Source: Hysterangium stoloniferum
Taxonomy: Eukaryota; Basidiomycota; Agaricomycetes; Hysterangiales; Hysterangiaceae
Assembly (NCBI GenBank): GCA_015178975.1
Contig: WHVD01000040.1
Location: forward strand, 62,001 to 126,000
DNA: 64,000 nt
Direction of reading: 5' to 3'
The position numbers were made by a program, and so were the translations under genes. Shown here piece after piece: positions 11,372-22,950 of the stretch. Below the pieces are notes generated by a model. It was not told the DNA's origin. It was given only the letters and a program-made list of their open reading frames with translations, and made no database searches. Within the stretch, counting starts at the first letter, position 1. Each line of letters starts with the position of its first letter.

Positions 11372-12276
11372 TGTTAGGACTGGAAAACCTGCTGGGACCT
11401 GGACCCACCCTATATGCACCCAACTCTCTATATTGTACCCAAGGTACAGTTACAAGTGGAGTACCTGCCGGGACCCACATGTCACCCTATATGCACCAGA
11501 CTCTGCCAGACCCACACATTAACCTGTCTATATCTGACACTGTGTCTCATGTACTAGTTATCGGACTCTGCTGGACCCACATGTCAACCTGTTTATACCT
11601 GACTCTCTGTTCCTGTCACCAGACTCTGACTGGACTCCCAGAACCCCTCTAACAGAGCATAGGACCCTGCTCCTGTTATGGTCAAATGACCTGTCATGTT
11701 TCACACCCCACTCCCATTCCATTCCATCCCTAACACCTAGTTTGGTGTTTACTTGTCTCATTTCATGATTACTTGTTTTGTACCTCATTATTACCAGATT
11801 TGGTATTGCATATAATTCAAAGTCTATATAGTCTCCCATACTCATGTACATACTTACAATCCAGTTTGAATCTCGAACTAGTTACACCCCAAATATGTAT
11901 GTCCTGATCCAGTCTCTACCCCTCTTGTCTGTCTGCACACTTAATTCCTGGAACTCCCACAGGAACTCCAGAATCTACATCTTCCTTGTAAGTGTTCTGT
12001 CAGCTCAAAATATGGACACCCAAATGAGTGTACAAGGGTGCAGCACATAAGCTGAAGCCAAGTCCATCCCAGTACTCTGATACTCCTTGTACTAATCCCC
12101 AGAAACTCCCTGGACTATTATTACCTGGGGACTCCACAGGACATTCCTGGAAAGTGTTCAGAATATTACCGGAAACTCCATGGCTCAAGATCCATCAGGA
12201 ATCCTGGAGAAATGGTGAAAGAAAATGGTGAGTCACTAATTTGTTAAAGAGAAGTCAGTTGTTAGGGCAACACTAA
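11372..12276 (+). repeat. diverged chromovirus LTR (family A)
   Basis: Starts TGTTAGGACTGGAAAACC, like the chromovirus LTRs elsewhere. It contains the CACCTAGTTTGGTG block and the TATATAGTCT promoter box near 11827, and ends with the shared LTR motif at 12033-12065. The right end is uncertain (a CACTAACA near 12276) and no TSD was found. Confidence 0.6.
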
Positions 12277-14162
12277 CAAGGCTACCAAAACACAAAGAGG
12301 ACACAAGAGATAAGACAAGAATAAGAAGTAAAGGAAGAGAGGTTCCAATGACTTCAGAATATCACACTTGTGTTTAGTGGAAATCCTAAGAGATTGAAAC
12401 TGGGGTCTAGTTACATATGTACATCCTGAAGTATTTATACTAAAGAAAAAACTAAATAAAGTTTAAACTTAATATTTGACATGTGTGTATCACATGACAC
12501 ATGATGCACAACTGAGAATGGTCTTTTGAGCTGTTCATTGCTTGCATGATGTCTGACACAAATTAGATTTTACTCAATAAAGTCAAATAAACAATTGAAA
12601 AATATTCAACAATATTGAGTACAGATGCCTCATTTGATGAAGTATTAATTTGTCCTGATGATAAAGTGTGAGGCAAAGATAGGACACAGATGCACACAAA
12701 TAATTAAGTTGGAGAGATCTCATATAAAAGTCAAATTAGCATTACAATATTAAGAATACAGATTATAATACAGGTTTTCTGACTGACTTCCCTTGCTCCT
12801 ATCATTGCCCTTTTATACTATATATCATTTACCTATCATGATAATATGATATCAGAATGAAATCATCATTGATGTCAGACTGTGACAAGTTGAAGCTGAG
12901 TTGAAGAATCTTGAAAGATAGTCAAGTTGGAAGTTGAGTCAGAAATTGAGTCAAAAAGTCAAAGGAATGTTGAAGAAAAGTCAGATTGAATATTATTGGA
13001 ATTTGAGCTTGTATGTTCATGACAATGACATGCCTTGTGACATGTGATGCATGACTAAATAGACTAGACTAAATTAAAATAAAGACAAGACAAACATTCA
13101 GAGCCCTGACATCAGTGAAGACTTTCAGAGATTGGTCACTGTGCACTACATTTTATATACAGTACAATATAATTTTGAATAATGTCCTATTATTCACTTG
13201 TTCAGGATGTATACTAACCATATATATCCCATACCATGAACATGAGTGGAAACACTTAACAGCAGTTGAGGTTCAGTGATGATGTTGAGAGCTCAGTTTC
13301 CCAAATTGTTATGAAACAAACAACAATTTCAATTTTTTATCCAATAACTGGACTACACATCATCTCCATGGCAGCACTCTATCATGCCAGTATTATTTTC
13401 ATTCTCACTGCAATGGTCACCAACTATTCTACATAAACTCCCACCCAGTTAAAATGTATCAAAAAAAAAAGGTATAAAATGTCAGACTTACTGCTGGTCA
13501 ACAATCTAGATACAGATGGTGTTGGAAATGGTGATAAAACACCCACTTCTCTAGAGACAGTTCACCCTTCTACCAAATACTTAAAAAATACATATTGTGG
13601 ACCATGCTCAGTGGGGCTGATGCATGATTGAACCCATGTACATCTAAACTATCACCACACCTATCATGCCAGAAGGTGATTTACTGACTAACACATTGAT
13701 TGATAGAAGTATTTCATTATGGCATATGACACCCTTGAGGTTTGTGCATCTCCAATAAGCCAGCTCATACTATTCCTTAATAGATGCACACCTCTAACAT
13801 GTTACATAACATATGCAGGGATAAATGACTTGCCACTCTCAGTCTAATCCAATACTGGCTGCTCTGCAACTCTGTACTCCCACATCAACTGTCTCATAAT
13901 GTGTACAAATATTGACTAATATTTTTTCCCAGATATGTATAGAATGTGTGTCCAGAGAAATTTACACATCAGAATTGCAGTTGAGCTCCATGAAAAGATG
14001 TATATTTTGGTATTTTACATCAATTGTTTCATCTTGTAATACATTTGTAGATTTAAATGGTAAAAGTTATTATTGTAATGACATAAACATAGATGCCCCT
14101 TAGTCTAGAGCAGGTAAATACTCTGAAGATCATACAGGGAATTCTTGAGGATAATGGCCTTT
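12277..14162. other. AT-rich CpG-free stretch
   Basis: No gene seen. I find no CG dinucleotide from 12172 to 14207 on reading every line. It contains one LTR of family D (12613-13042). The rest is unassigned, decayed repeat sequence. Confidence 0.6.
12613..13042 (-). repeat. LTR family D copy
   Basis: Matches 20076-20440 (same strand) and 49446-49737 (opposite strand). On the minus strand it has a TATAAAAGGGC box, then AGTCAGAAAA 33 nt from the first T of the box. Ends are approximate and no TSD was found. Confidence 0.6.
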
Positions 14163-14807
14163 TGTTAAGAACTGAAAACTGACTAATGTCAGTAGGCTGA
14201 TGGGGACCGATTGGAAGGACTTGGCTTCAGCTTATGTGCTGCACCCTCGCAAATTCTGTCAGATGTCCTTAAATTTCAGGTGGGCAGAAAACATATCCTG
14301 TTGCATAGTCCTCTTCGTAAATCACTGATTGGAGGCCGATGGATAGTAGTGGGTCATGGGGTTGGAGACCAAGAATGAGCAAGTGCAAACAAGGGTGGGA
14401 GTGGAATTACTCAGAGTGGAACTATGAGAGAGGTATACAAGTGTTCTGAGTTGATATTCTGATTGTCCTAATACTACGTTACATGAGTGGCATATATACA
14501 GAAAACTGGCACTTATCTGAACAAAAACAGAACAAAGGAAAATACTAATGGAGCAGACAGAACTACATATAAGGTGACGTGAGAATGGAGAGCGATAGTC
14601 GGAACATTACAAATATGGATGTAGACTACTATGGGGCGGAAAAGGTGTAAGCTGGTTGTATAGGATAAAGGGTGGACGGAAATACTAATCGGGAACAATA
14701 AAGGTGCTTAATGGGGTTAGTTGGAATACCGACAGTTTGCGAGCAATTGGGGTTTTGCGTGAGGTCTGATCGGGTCCAACGGTGTGCTGAATGCACAGGT
14801 CGTAACA
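14163..14807 (-). repeat. solo LTR, family B
   Basis: Reads TGTTAAGAACTG to GGTCGTAACA, reverse orientation to the copy at 8154. It is flanked by a perfect 5-bp duplication CCTTT (14158-14162 and 14808-14812) and carries the shared LTR motif at 14217-14250. Confidence 0.92.
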
Positions 14808-14812
14808 CCTTT

Positions 14813-15390
14813 GGGAATTGGCTGACTCTTCAGCTCATCCTCCACTTCAATGTATTACTTCTATTATTAATACTAATTTGAGGTCATTCTCCAGAGTTGT
14901 CTAGTTGGTCAATGCATTTAGTAGCAGTACTTTTGGCAGCATACAACATGAATGGAGATTGAAGAGTGGAAGGTTCAGCTTCAGCCATAGGTTTGACTTC
15001 TTTCTTCTTAGCAGGAATGACAACAGTTTACAAGGTTGTGTTTGAATATACTATTACAGCTGTTCTGAGTACCTAAGGTGGAGTTCAAAGTTTTTAAAAA
15101 AAATTCTGCTTTTGACCCATAGACAAATTGTGTGGTATCTTAGGGAAGGGACCCAATTAAGACAAAGCGATTTGGGGTGTGTGCACAGTAGCTTCCACAT
15201 TGCCCACAGCATGATGTAGGCCAAACTTAAATCTGAGCTCCATAATGAAGGATGAGTAGTTGTTGAGCCAACTGGGTTGATAACTATCAAGGTTGTTGAG
15301 TGCAGGTTCAAATCATGGTGCCCTGAAGAAATGATAAAGTGAATATAACTTTGCTTCTGTCAGTTGATAATTTGTCAGGCTGTTTACATG
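14813..15390. other. unassigned sequence before Gypsy 2
   Basis: No clear gene. The plus strand from about 15300 may be the start of the gag region of the following Gypsy element, but the frames are too broken to call. Confidence 0.35.
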
Positions 15391-15824
15391 CAACTCTGTG
15401 TTGCCACCCTTGTTGATTGGGGTGATTCTGCCCTCTGACATGTATCTAGTCTGGCCTCCCATCTCATCTTCATGATGATATCTGTCAAGGCCACAGCAAG
15501 CTTACCACCCTCATTGATATGTTCATCTAAGCTCAGAAATCCAATGCTCAATATTTGGAGTGGCATGCTGAGGTCAACCACAAAAGCAACCAGGACAACA
15601 AACAGGCATTATCATCACCTGGCAATGACAATGACAATGGTGACAACTCATCAAAGAATTAAAAAAAGAAAAACAAGACCAATTCAACCTCTAACAATTC
15701 TAAAGCCTCTCACCTCTGCAACCAAGCCCAAAGATGATATGAGTAGCAAACTTGGGCAGATGGTAGGCTACCAGCAGCTGAGGCAGCAGTGTAAGGACAT
15801 TGACCTCTGAATTTGGTGTGGCAC

Positions 15825-16452
15825 TGTTAAGATCTAAGCAAGAGGGCAAAGGGGGCTCTATGTCAGGGGGCCAACAAGAGAGATTGTACTGGTTGGGAGG
15901 TCTGACTCTATAAAATGGGTGAAGCTTGGCTTCAACCTATGTGTTGTGTCCTCATATGAATTATTAAGATGCTCTGGTATTTCAAGCAGAGAAGATAGTA
16001 TGATAAAGACTAAAGACAACACTTAGCTCAACCAACCAGAGGGCCAAAATGCTAAGAGTTATAGGGTAAAGGCCTGGGGTTGCTGACAATATCTTTGAGG
16101 ATATTAGAGAGGGAGTAAAGTGGCTGAAACTAATGTGGGGGTAATATAAGTTGATATTTGAACTGAAGAATAGTAGCATACATGGTAGGAACTTTATATG
16201 AAGGTGTACTGGATGAGCAGAGGTCCAATAAAAAGGTATGAGGCGGCAAAGTCTTGTTTACACATCAATTGGGTGATGGGAGGGCATTAGGATGGGGACA
16301 GGACAGAATGATGAAAGGGGAAAGCTATAGTAAACTAAGTGTTGGGGTACTGCAGGCAGCAAGACTGTGGTTGGGGGTGCTGATCACAGAGTGCCAGAGG
16401 GTTGTGAGGGCAAAACAAGGTTGTGGGGGCCTGAATGACAGGGATCCTAACA
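15825..16452 (-). repeat. solo LTR, family E, in Gypsy 2 gag
   Basis: Runs TGTTAAGATCTAAGC to GGGATCCTAACA with the perfect duplication GGCAC at 15820-15824 and 16453-16457. Orientation is opposite to the family E LTR at 18580. It carries the shared LTR motif at 15921-15953. Confidence 0.92.
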
Positions 16453-17149
16453 GGCACCCCCCAGTCACATAGCAAATAAATGTCCTTTAAACAATACCAA
16501 GGCCTGTTCTGCTAAAGATAACAAGCCCTCAGAACCACTAATATCACTGGCTGAGACAGTGTAAGCAAATCACAGGCTCCCATTGTTTTGGTCAACCCAA
16601 TTCCCTTTAGACCTCTTGATGGCACCAAAAACAGTTGTTCCCACTGAAACAATACGCTTCTTGGTTACCATTTCCCTTGTGGAAATATTTAGGTCACTTT
16701 TATGTGATAACCATGAGATTTCAATTTTGTGCAGTCATCCTTGGATACAACTGACTCACCTGAAAACAATCTGTTGATTGACTGGGTATTGGGCCATCAG
16801 ATGTTCCAAACTCCTGTCATCTCAATTTCCTCCTCTTTAGTTTTTGGCCAGGGTTGCAGCAGCTCCACTGGCCACCCTCTTCATATGTCCTCCTTGGACA
16901 CCTCTCAGTTTGGTGCCTATGTGCATGCAACTACCACTTCAGAAGCAGAAGCAACTGCTGAGCTAAATGGCCTCCTGGAGAAGTATCACAACTTTGTGAA
17001 TTTGTTAACTCAACAGCATGCTAACCCTTTAGATGCTTTTTTCCCTCCTTCAGACCTTTCAATTACAATGACCATGCTCCTGTTGTCAGCAAGTCTGAGA
17101 GTCAGAATATTTTCTCATTCCCAACCTTGTGACTCATTTTCAGCCTGGC

Positions 17150-18403
17150 TGCCTTGATGGCAAACTTGAGGCTATGACTAGATGATGGGACATCTACCTT
17201 AAGGAGGGGACCAATGATTTTTACAGCATCCCCCCAATTCATCTCTAGTCAAACAAGTACTTTGTAGCATCACCACCATAAAGAACATTTCTACCAGATC
17301 CCTGAAATGAACCAATCACAAGTTGACTTCTCAACAAACTAGATGACATGTCAGCCCTCTGATGAACTCAAGACCTAGAGCCTTTACAATTGACCATTTC
17401 ATGTGTTTTCTGCACCCCAATACTTCTTTTGGACCCACTTCCATTACTCCCTGTCACCCTACTGTATGTCCTTCTCTGTTGTATTGTTTGGGTTGCCATG
17501 TCAGCCCCCCCCACTTTGTTCACCTCACAAATTATAGTTGTCTTGGGTTTTCAGCCACTTGTTGTTGTGCTTTTGAAAAATACACATTATTGTCATTTTT
17601 AGTCTAAAGTATCTATTACAACCAGTCCCTCTGCCACCTCTTCACCATCCACAACTTTGATGGTATTGGATCACCTCCCACTCCTTCCCACAACCCCTAG
17701 CATTATCTCCCCCCAATCTAGACTCTTAAACACTCTCCATCTTGTCATCCCCTTGGCCCTCCCTTCCCATTCTTCTATCCTTTGCAGCCCACTGCTCCCC
17801 CCTGTGCTCACAATGTTGGACCAGGCCTTGCAACACCTCCAGGATTCCTTTCCATGTCTCCCCAGTTTCTTGAAATGCCTCTACTACTGGCTCCAAAATT
17901 GTGGTTGCATAATTACAACCCTTTTAGCCCAGTTTCATTGCACACAGACCCTGTTCAGACTCATGGGCATGCACCAGACCCCTGGAACCTTCCTAAGGAC
18001 ACAGTTAGTAGATGAAAACTGCAGCACAATTAGACCCCCTGATCTCCTCAATCTCACCCTCCTAAATTGTCATCATCCCGACATTTCCTCTCTCCCTATT
18101 GACATTTATATCAGTAAAATGGTAGAAAGAAACATGATAAGTTACATATCCTTAGCAGCCCTGCCACTCAACCTTTTCCCCTCCTGCAACCTCTTGCCTC
18201 ACCTGCAGTCTTCCACTTTGCCAACAATGTTGCTCAGCACTCCACCTCCTCCTTTTTCTTCTTTTCAGCAGCCTTCTATTCAACACAAAGGTGCTTCTTC
18301 TCTTTGGCATCCTGCAGACAAGTTGCAGCACCTCAACCTCATCATCATCATCATCATCACTAGGGCTCATTAGAAATAAAGTCTGGGAAGGTGTGTTGGG
18401 CAA
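17150..18403 (-). pseudogene. possible antisense accessory gene of Gypsy 2
   Basis: The minus strand between the lost pol and the 3' LTR is purine-rich and holds plausible coding pieces: MSPSDDDDDDEVEVL from 18370, a Lys/Glu-rich stretch (KAAEKKKKEEVE in another frame), and TILEPVVEAFQETGETWKG near 17830-17900. Stops and shifts break it. The overlapping 238-residue plus-strand frame (17657-18373) is rich in Leu, Pro, Ser and His and looks like the reverse of a charged coil. Position and strand match the better-supported antisense gene at 29855-30781. Its identity is not established. Confidence 0.35.
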
Positions 18404-18579
18404 AAGAAAGGGAAAAGGAAGGTTAATAAAAAATTGGGGATTTTGAAATTTTTATATCTCCTCAAGCACCCATTGACTAATAATCATAGGTGCAGATATT
18501 TACCAAAGCATGTACACAAGGCAGCTAGACATTATTTTCTAAAAAGATCTCAATGGGTCTCAACCTAATAGGGGGATAC

Positions 18580-19276
18580 TGTTAGGATCATCACCTTTTT
18601 GGTTCCCTGCAGCTTGTTTTCACTCTGACAATCCTCTAGCATCCAGTTATCAGTATCCCAAAGTGTGGCATCACTGCCCCCAGCACCCTGAGATTTGGTT
18701 TACTATAGATTATCCTTTAATTATTCCATTCCACTCCCATTCCAATGCTTTCCCACTATCTGCTCTATATGTGCACATCATTTGCCACCTCAATCCTTTT
18801 TAGTATTCTACTATTACTTTTTTCTATTGTCCCTTCATCTCATCACCTGCTTCTTTTGATCCATTTGCCTTCTTACCTCCATGATTGATCATCTGTCTCA
18901 TTTTGGTATATAACTCTCATCCTGTATGCTATAATTCTTTAGTTCAAATATTGACTTAAGTTCCCCTACTCTTCTACTTAATCCTCTTCAAGACATCATC
19001 TGCCAGCTGAGACTCTTATCACTCCAGCTCTTAGCATTTTGGCCTCCTGCCTAATTAAGCTAAGTGTGGACTTTTAGTCTGTTACATACTATTTGCTTGT
19101 TTTGAAATACTGGAGCACCCCAACAGTTCATGTGAGGGCACAACACATAAGTTGAAGCCAATTTCCATTTGTCCTGTAGAACTGGACCTCCTGGCTAAGT
19201 ACATTCTAACCCTATGGACCCCCAGAGCCTGTCATCCTCATCTCTAGGAATCCCCCCCTTTGTTTAGACTTTAATA
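18580..19276 (+). repeat. family E LTR, 3' LTR of Gypsy 2
   Basis: Starts TGTTAGGATCATC directly after a polypurine tract and ends near CTTTAATA at 19276. It has a TATATAAC box near 18907 and the shared motif at 19134-19166. The next base resumes another Gypsy integrase, so Gypsy 2 seems to have inserted into Gypsy 3. Confidence 0.7.
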
Positions 19277-20075
19277 GCATGCTATCTAGGAGCCAGAGAG
19301 TCCAAAATACCAAGCCAGCTTGCCCTATGATCTCAAAAGGTTCTAAATACTTTTCAGCAGGTTTCTTGGAGGATCAGGTTGTCCAGAAGAATTGGGCTTT
19401 AACAAAAACACCAATCTTGAAGTCAGGTGGCAGAATCCAGTTTCTGTCTGCAGAATATTGATAATGTTCCTGGGTGGATGTTATCAAGGTCTGTGACAAC
19501 CTCTTGAGCATGGGCTGAAGCAAGGTGTTGTTCTGGGTATACTGTGATGTTTGGATTGTAACCCCTTATTGGCAAAAAGGGTAGTAGCAGATAATGTGTT
19601 ATTGTATACAAATTCTGCTAGGGGAAGAAGAGATCTCCCATTGTCCTGTTGATATTGTTCCAGTGCCTGATTGACACACTCAGTTTGTCTATCACCATCC
19701 AGGTGATATCTGACATATAGTGTAATTTTATATCAAGGGCTTTTCCATGGGATCTAAAGAAATATGATACAAACTCAGAACCCCAATCAGAAGTTACATG
19801 GGATGGGATGGGACACTATGCTTGGAAAATACATAAATGATAAGAAGTTGTGCTAGTTTATGGATGTAATGGTGTCATGTGTAGGGATGAAAATACCTTA
19901 CTTGAAGAATCTATCAACAACCACTAGGATTGTGAAATAGCCTTTGGAGCCTGGTAGGTGTTCAATAAAATCAATAGAAATTGAATTCCATGGATGTTCT
20001 GATACTGGAAGTGGTTGACACAGATTGATTTTCTTGATAGTATTGAATAAAAGTTGTAATGTTTCTTCTATGTTG
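19277..20075 (-). pseudogene. Gypsy element 3, integrase fragment
   Basis: Minus-strand integrase related to that of the chromovirus: [20 protein letters not shown] and VVDRFFK (first Asp region, 19898-20020), HLDGDRQTECVNQALEQY (Glu region, about 19690) and LLPLAEFVYNNTLSATT. Stops occur at several points. It is cut on the left by the LTR of Gypsy 2 and on the right by a family D LTR. Confidence 0.8.
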
Positions 20076-20440
20076 AGTAATGGATGCCTCATTAACCAAG
20101 TATCAATTCATCCTGATAATGAAGTTTGAGGCTATATTAGAACACAAAAACCCACAAATGATTATATCAGAAAGATCTCTGAAAGATTCAATAATTAGAT
20201 AATACACAGAGATAGAACAACTAAAATACAGATTTTCTGACTGACTTCCCTTGCACCTTTCATTGCCCTTTCATGCCTTTGAATGTCAATCAATGACTAT
20301 AATATGATATAAGAATGAAATTGTCATTTATGCCAGACTGAAACAAGTCAGAAATTGAGTTGGAAATTGAGTTGAAGGAAAAGTCAGAAATTAAGTCAAG
20401 TGAAAAGTCAAAGGAAAGTTGAAGGAAAGTTGAGTGAGAG
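20076..20440 (-). repeat. LTR family D copy
   Basis: Begins TGTTGAGTAATGGATGCC at the break in the Gypsy 3 integrase. It matches 12613-13042, including TTTTCTGACTGACTTCCCTT. The right end and TSD are unclear. Confidence 0.6.
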
Positions 20441-20931
20441 TCAAGTCTAATGAAACCCTGTGGATCTTGAGACCACCAAGGTTAGTCAGAGTCTACAGGA
20501 TTGGTGAGATGTGCCTTGGTTACAGGATCTAGTGGAATTTTACCTCTCATAAATTCCCCTGACTGACATTCCTAGGAGACTAATTAGTAGTATTTCTTGT
20601 GATTTTCCTGCAATCTTCTGAGTCTTCCAATACCTTCTAGATACAAGGTAGAGAAAATGGTTAGTATCCATTGGGATGAGCTGTCATTCTATTTTAAGAC
20701 ACCCCATATCTCAAAGCATTTAGGAGAGAAAGTCCCCTTATCTTTGGATATCCCTCTGCTAGCCTTGTGTGAGTACCACAGGCCCTGTTAAGATGGCACT
20801 TATACAATTATGGTCAGGTTGGGTGTCAGTGTGATTTCCAGTCAGTCGTCAGTTTGAGGGTCAGCATGGTTTCAAGTTAGAGTCTTATTCCTGTTAATTT
20901 GTTAATCAGTAACTTGGGACAGGGCCCATAA
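20441..20931. other. unassigned sequence
   Basis: No gene or recognisable repeat could be supported. Confidence 0.4.
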
Positions 20932-21060
20932 CCTATAACAAATATAATATCTACCCAAATGATCAGTATGTCCAGTAACAGAAAGAAACAAAAACTAACT
21001 GTGCATAACATACCTCAGTTGACATATAAGGTGAGAATTGACTGAGGTATGGTATGGTGT
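20932..21060 (-). repeat. Copia primer site and LTR fragment
   Basis: The reversed primer site GGGCCCATAACC (20932-20943) is followed by TATAACAAATATA and CATACCTCAGTTGACA, matching the LTR of Copia C (48985-49318). It is a truncated 5' LTR end about 590 bp upstream of the GNPDA start codon. Confidence 0.7.
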
Positions 21061-21649
21061 ATCAACTAAAAAGTAATTATACTGGATTGGAACAATAGAA
21101 GCTGATATGACACAGGGAAGAAGGGAAAATGACTTTAGACAAAAATAGGGAAATTGTTGTAAGACAGACCGCTCGGGTTAGATAAAAAACCTTATTGTAT
21201 ACTGAGACATTCCGAATATATCGTTGTCCAGAGTACGCGTAAGCCTTGACAACACAAGAACCCCCAAAAAAAGAGACCTTTGAAAGGCTACAGATACAAA
21301 TATGACGCCGCAGAGTCTGGGGCGCTAGAAAGCTCCAACAGGACCGCCGAGATGCCGAATTCAATAATCGATCAACTGGTTCCCCATATTCGTCCATACC
21401 ACAGAGAAAACTATCACTGCCCAGGAATTCAAGTCCGAGGCATCTGGAAAACATCGGGTGACAAACCGAAATGCTAACCTTGCCAGCGGCCAAAGGAACT
21501 CTCGTTTGCACATGGCAGACTGAAAAACGTGCGTATGCTCATCATGAGTTGTCGAAGAGCACCTTCACACAGGTCGCCAGCACACCATTTAATTATGGGA
21601 GCGTGCTCCCCTTTCACTCCTCATCCACTACCACCACTCCCCCTCAGCT
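21061..21649. other. 5' flank of the GNPDA gene
   Basis: From about 21280 the sequence regains CpG dinucleotides and a balanced composition, consistent with host promoter and 5' UTR. No specific site is called. Confidence 0.45.
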
Positions 21650-22950
21650 ATGCGTTTCATCATCCGTGATGACCCACAATCTGTTGGTGAATATATTGGC
21701 AATTATATTGCAAAACGCATAAATGACTTTGCGCCTACTCCCGAGCGCAAATTCGTTCTTGGCCTTCCGACGGGCTCGTCCCCCATCCCGACTTACAAGG
21801 TGTTGACCCGCTTGGTACAAGAGGGGAAGCTTTCGTTTAAAAACGTGGTTACATTTAACATGGACGAATATGTTGGCCTAGCCAAAGACCATAGGGAGAG
21901 CTACCATACATTTATGTACGCGGTTCTACCTTGTGTTCAGGCACCGAAAACCCTCAGATGAAACCGTTGCATTGGTGCAGGTTCACACAGCTCTTCTCTC
22001 ATATTGATATCCCACCCAGTCAAGTTAACATTCTCGATGGAACTAAGAAGGATCTCATCGAAGAGTGCGAATCGTACGAGAAACGAATCACAGAGGCCGG
22101 CGGGATCGACCTGTTCCTTGCTGGTATTGGAGAAGATGGTCATGTAGCATTCAATGAACCAGGTAGGTCGAATCTCCTTCGAAATCGCGCAGGAATTTGG
22201 TTCATTTTACATGCACAGGTTCCTCTCTCGCATCCCGCACCCGAATTAAGACACTTGCTTATGATACAATTCTTGCCAATTCCCGATTTTTCGACAATGA
22301 TCTCAATCAGGTAGGTCGACTGAAGTTCTGCAAGTATATTTCTGGGTTCGCGTATCAGAAAATATTCTGTGAGGCCATTTGTCGACCATTTGTCGACCAT
22401 TTGTCGGCAATTCTACCACATACCATCAGTTTCCCACCTGAATGCACATATCCTAGGTCCCTCGCATGGCCCTTACTGTTGGCGTAGCCACCGTTCTGGA
22501 TGCCCGTGAAATTGTAGTGGTGGTCACGGGGCAGAAGAAGAGTCTAGCACTAAGTAAAGGTGTGCCATGTGTTCTAATTTCTTTTATCATTGCTCTTAAT
22601 CTTTTTTTCCCCTTGTATAAGCCATTGAGGAAGGCATAAACCATCTCACTACCCTTAGTGCGCTACAACTTCATCGGTGGGCGTTGATTGTTGCGGACGA
22701 AGATGCGACTGCTGGTGCGTAGATGCAGTTTTTTTACCATTTTATGCGCTTCTCATATGTGTATGCTCTATGTTATACTCTGTTACACGATAACCCTTCG
22801 CCATTCGCTTGTGCTTCCACATCAGAACTTCGTGTTAAAACTGTCAAGTACTTCAAGTCTATTGAGCGCGTCCAAGATGAAGTCGAGAATACACAGAGAG
22901 GGCTCAAGAATGCATATGAGGCCATCAACAGGTTCGATCGTGTAGGGTGA
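21650..22950 (+). CDS. nagB: glucosamine-6-phosphate isomerase/deaminase
   Basis: Cytosolic enzyme converting glucosamine 6-phosphate to fructose 6-phosphate and ammonia, the last step of amino-sugar (GlcNAc/chitin) catabolism. Six exons: 21650-21915, 21981-22162, 22219-22310, 22457-22559, 22622-22714 and 22826-22950, joining to 286 residues, the usual eukaryotic length. All introns are GT-AG and 53-146 nt. Motifs in order: [14 protein letters not shown] (sugar-phosphate loop), [12 protein letters not shown] (catalytic Asp), [19 protein letters not shown] (His and Glu of the active site), [22 protein letters not shown] and the helical tail [14 protein letters not shown]. The start [16 protein letters not shown] is the conserved N-terminus. 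The gene is intact, with normal CpG content, in the middle of decayed transposons. Confidence 0.95.

Larger units (their letters stand above)
15391..18579 (+). pseudogene. Gypsy element 2, gag-protease-RT start, broken
   Basis: Plus-strand Ty3/Gypsy remains. Gag is recognisable by DDMSSKLGQMVGYQQLRQQC and IWCG near 15735-15822, parallel to the DLTGKLGPDGKLTP gag tail of the chromovirus at 28822-38386. After the LTR at 15825-16452, protease-region sequence appears (NNLLIDWVLGHQMFQTP, about 16765-16815) and then the pre-RT stretch LNGLLEKYHNFVNLLTQQHA (about 16966-17025). RT, RNase H and integrase are missing. The 3' end is marked by AATAGGGGGATAC, a polypurine tract against the LTR at 18580. 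Confidence 0.65.

Noticed and set aside
17657..18373. 238-codon plus-strand frame
   Set aside because: Composition is low-complexity (Leu, Pro, Ser, His), no domain is seen and the opposite strand shows better coding character.
21077..21511. 144-codon minus frame upstream of GNPDA
   Set aside because: It lies in the promoter region of a well-supported gene, has no motif and reads as chance.
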